Made by a program: the position numbers and the translations under genes. From the NCBI GenBank assembly GCA_965659115.1, contig CBFHUP010000058.1, positions 1 to 14,993 of the forward strand: DNA of 14,993 bases. The letters run 5' to 3'. Source of the DNA: UBA8752 sp965659115 (GTDB taxonomy: Bacteria > Bacteroidota > Bacteroidia > Flavobacteriales_D > Sanyastnellaceae). The first letter of the stretch is position 1. Each line of letters begins with the position of its first letter. Below, one piece after another: positions 13,541-14,993 of the stretch. The notes beneath the pieces are model-generated. The model ran no database searches. It was not told the DNA's origin and saw only the letters and a program-made list of their open reading frames with translations.

Positions 13541-14993
13541 TCCTGCGCGCGCTCTGTGTCTTTGTTGGCGTCTTCTGTTCCTTGAACGCCGAGGCACAGT
13601 GGGTTTTGGACGACACATGGGGAGGCAACGGTCGGCGCATGGCGCTTTCTGATCGATGGGAAGTCCCTGTGGCCATCGACCACGACGCTTCGCGGGTGCA
13701 CATGCTCAGTGCAGCTTTTGATTCCACAGGCACACCTCAGGCGCGGTGGCGTGCCTTTGCCCGAACCAACGGGGCAGAGGTGTGGTCTGGCCAAGGGTTT
13801 CAAGGTGAGACTCCAGTGGACCTCAGAACCAGTGCCACAGCGGACCGTTGGTTCCTGTTCACCGAGGCCGAAGTGGGCCCAGACTCGCTCCCGGCCAATG
13901 TGTGGCGCATCAGGTCCTTCCAAACGGACGCGTTGGACACCACGTGGGGCACGCAGGGGCAGGTGGATTTGGGATTTGTAGGGCCCTGGCATTTGGGGGG
14001 CGGAATGGACATGGTGGGGCCTGCAGATGAATGGAGCAAGTGGGAGGCCGTGGGGCCTTGGATGGTGTTGGCGGGTGCGGCTTTTGACAGTTGCTGTGCG
14101 CACCGGGAATTGCCTGCTTTGGCCCTGTTAAGCACCGAAGATGGGACGTTTCACCCCGATTTCGGTCAGGAAGGACGCATTGTGCTCGAACCGGACGGCT
14201 GGCTTGTGGAGGACAGCGTGCGCCATGAGTGGAGCGGTCGGTTTACCCATGCCTTGTTCGTGCCAACCACGGGTGGGTATGTGTTTGATCCCCCAACTGA
14301 AATGCGCATCCTCGCAGGGGGCACCGTGGCCACAACGGGCGGTTTTCACCCCTTCGTCGCCCGGTTCCATTGGGATGGTTCGCTCGATACCGAGTTTGGC
14401 AATGGCGGTGTGGTGGAGTGGACAGAGGACGTCGATGTCAACCACGAAATCCAGGACATGCGCCACCGATGGAACTGGTACGAAGTTGGAGCAGGCATTG
14501 AATTGCTGCTGAGTGTCCCCGATGGGGAGCAACCACTGGCGGCTGGAACGATGGTGGCCGGATGGATGCCCCTTCATGGCCAGATCGCCTACAACCCTAC
14601 GGCGGACATAGACCCGGGGCTGCCTGTTCAGGAGCCGCTCAGGGCAGTGGGCTTGGCGGCGGGTTACGGCTGGAAGTTTGAGGATGAGCAAGTCGCGGTG
14701 GGCACCTTGGGTGACGTTGTGGCTTGGGATGGGGATTGCCATCCAGCGTGGTGGACTTCCTATGGTTCAGCTTTTGGTACCCCGGAGTATTGGACTGAGG
14801 ATCTGGAGTTTGAGCGGCACCGGGTTGGTGCGGCACACACGGTAGGGTCGCGCCTTTACATTGCGGGTGCCCTGGCCGAGGATGGCCCAGAAATTAGCCA
14901 GTGGATCCTCTCACGTTGGAAGGAGGACAACACCATCGGTGTGGACGAATACATTGTTCTCCCTGCTCCTTATCCCAATCCGACATCGGGCCA
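13537..14993 (+). CDS. Delta-60-repeat T9SS-exported protein, 3' end beyond the window
   Basis: The frame is open from the ATG at 13537 to the window end (485 codons, no stop). The start overlaps the previous TGA as ATGA. A signal peptide is clear (cleavage near AEA/Q, residues 20-21). Several copies of the delta-60 motif, roughly LDxxFGxxGxV, are visible: LDDTWGGNG (about 24), LDTTWGTQGQVDL (133), FHPDFGQEGRIVL (205) and LDTEFGNGGVV (284). Such repeats are thought to form beta-propeller-like blades. APYPNPTSG (477-485) is the typical beginning of a type A T9SS sorting domain, so about 60-80 residues are probably missing beyond the window. No catalytic motif is seen. A surface-exposed or secreted partner of the YHYH protein is inferred from the overlap. 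Confidence 0.9.
   Translation, partial: MILRALCVFVGVFCSLNAEAQWVLDDTWGGNGRRMALSDRWEVPVAIDHDASRVHMLSAAFDSTGTPQARWRAFARTNGAEVWSGQGFQGETPVDLRTSATADRWFLFTEAEVGPDSLPANVWRIRSFQTDALDTTWGTQGQVDLGFVGPWHLGGGMDMVGPADEWSKWEAVGPWMVLAGAAFDSCCAHRELPALALLSTEDGTFHPDFGQEGRIVLEPDGWLVEDSVRHEWSGRFTHALFVPTTGGYVFDPPTEMRILAGGTVATTGGFHPFVARFHWDGSLDTEFGNGGVVEWTEDVDVNHEIQDMRHRWNWYEVGAGIELLLSVPDGEQPLAAGTMVAGWMPLHGQIAYNPTADIDPGLPVQEPLRAVGLAAGYGWKFEDEQVAVGTLGDVVAWDGDCHPAWWTSYGSAFGTPEYWTEDLEFERHRVGAAHTVGSRLYIAGALAEDGPEISQWILSRWKEDNTIGVDEYIVLPAPYPNPTSG

Noticed and set aside
14128..14742. 204-codon open frame on the minus strand
   Set aside because: The plus-strand frame from 13537 is open to the window end, starts with a signal peptide and carries delta-60 and T9SS motifs, so it is the real gene.
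1..14993. CRISPR array, insertion sequence, prophage, toxin-antitoxin or defence cluster
   Set aside because: I saw no regularly spaced direct repeats, transposase or integrase motifs, terminal inverted repeats or defence-type gene set. A UPF1-like helicase alone is not enough to call a defence system.

Overview
The window looks like chromosomal DNA of a fairly GC-rich member of the Bacteroidota, probably Flavobacteriales (Cryomorphaceae/Crocinitomicaceae-like). Three predicted exported proteins carry, or begin, C-terminal sorting domains of the type IX secretion system (T9SS). A perfect Bacteroidota promoter (-33 TTTG, -7 TATCTTTG) precedes a tRNA pair. A DUF4494 protein is present, and a secreted protease has the Cys-rich CTDPxACNY...DGSC motifs that I associate with marine Cryomorphaceae-type proteins. 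The placement rests on these features, not on a phylogeny.

Layout: 1-118 (minus) holds the 5' part of tRNA-Leu(GAG) abutting tRNA-Lys(UUU), with a promoter at 164-193. 224-1390 (minus) encodes a GNAT-like protein. Diverging from it on the plus strand is a tight three-gene run: a small exported orphan (1463-1903), a large T9SS type B surface protein with PKD and P-domains (1911-4328), and a UPF1-like superfamily 1 helicase (4334-6250). This run converges on a minus-strand pair with a 4-nt ATGA overlap: a Gfo/Idh/MocA oxidoreductase (6820-7836) followed by a DUF4494 protein (6266-6823). Divergent from that pair is protein-L-isoaspartate O-methyltransferase (7939-8625), whose stop codon overlaps that of a convergent secreted metallopeptidase (8622-10970, minus). 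Then come a YciO/YrdC protein (11150-11758, minus) and a small DksA/TraR zinc-finger protein (11811-12146, minus). Last, on the plus strand, a T9SS-exported YHYH-domain protein (12188-13540) overlaps by ATGA a delta-60-repeat T9SS protein (13537 onward) that runs off the window end.

Roughly, the window mixes housekeeping genes (tRNAs, Pcm, YciO, DksA-like, helicase, oxidoreductase) with five exported or surface proteins. The surface proteins are the least ordinary part: the metallopeptidase ends in two 48-residue Cys/EF-hand repeats instead of a T9SS domain, and the YHYH/delta-60 pair looks co-translated. I see no CRISPR array, insertion sequence, prophage, toxin-antitoxin or defence island, and nothing I can defend as a wholly new system. 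No gene-free stretch exceeds 300 bases; the longest is 10971-11149 (179 bp), which holds a near-perfect inverted repeat.
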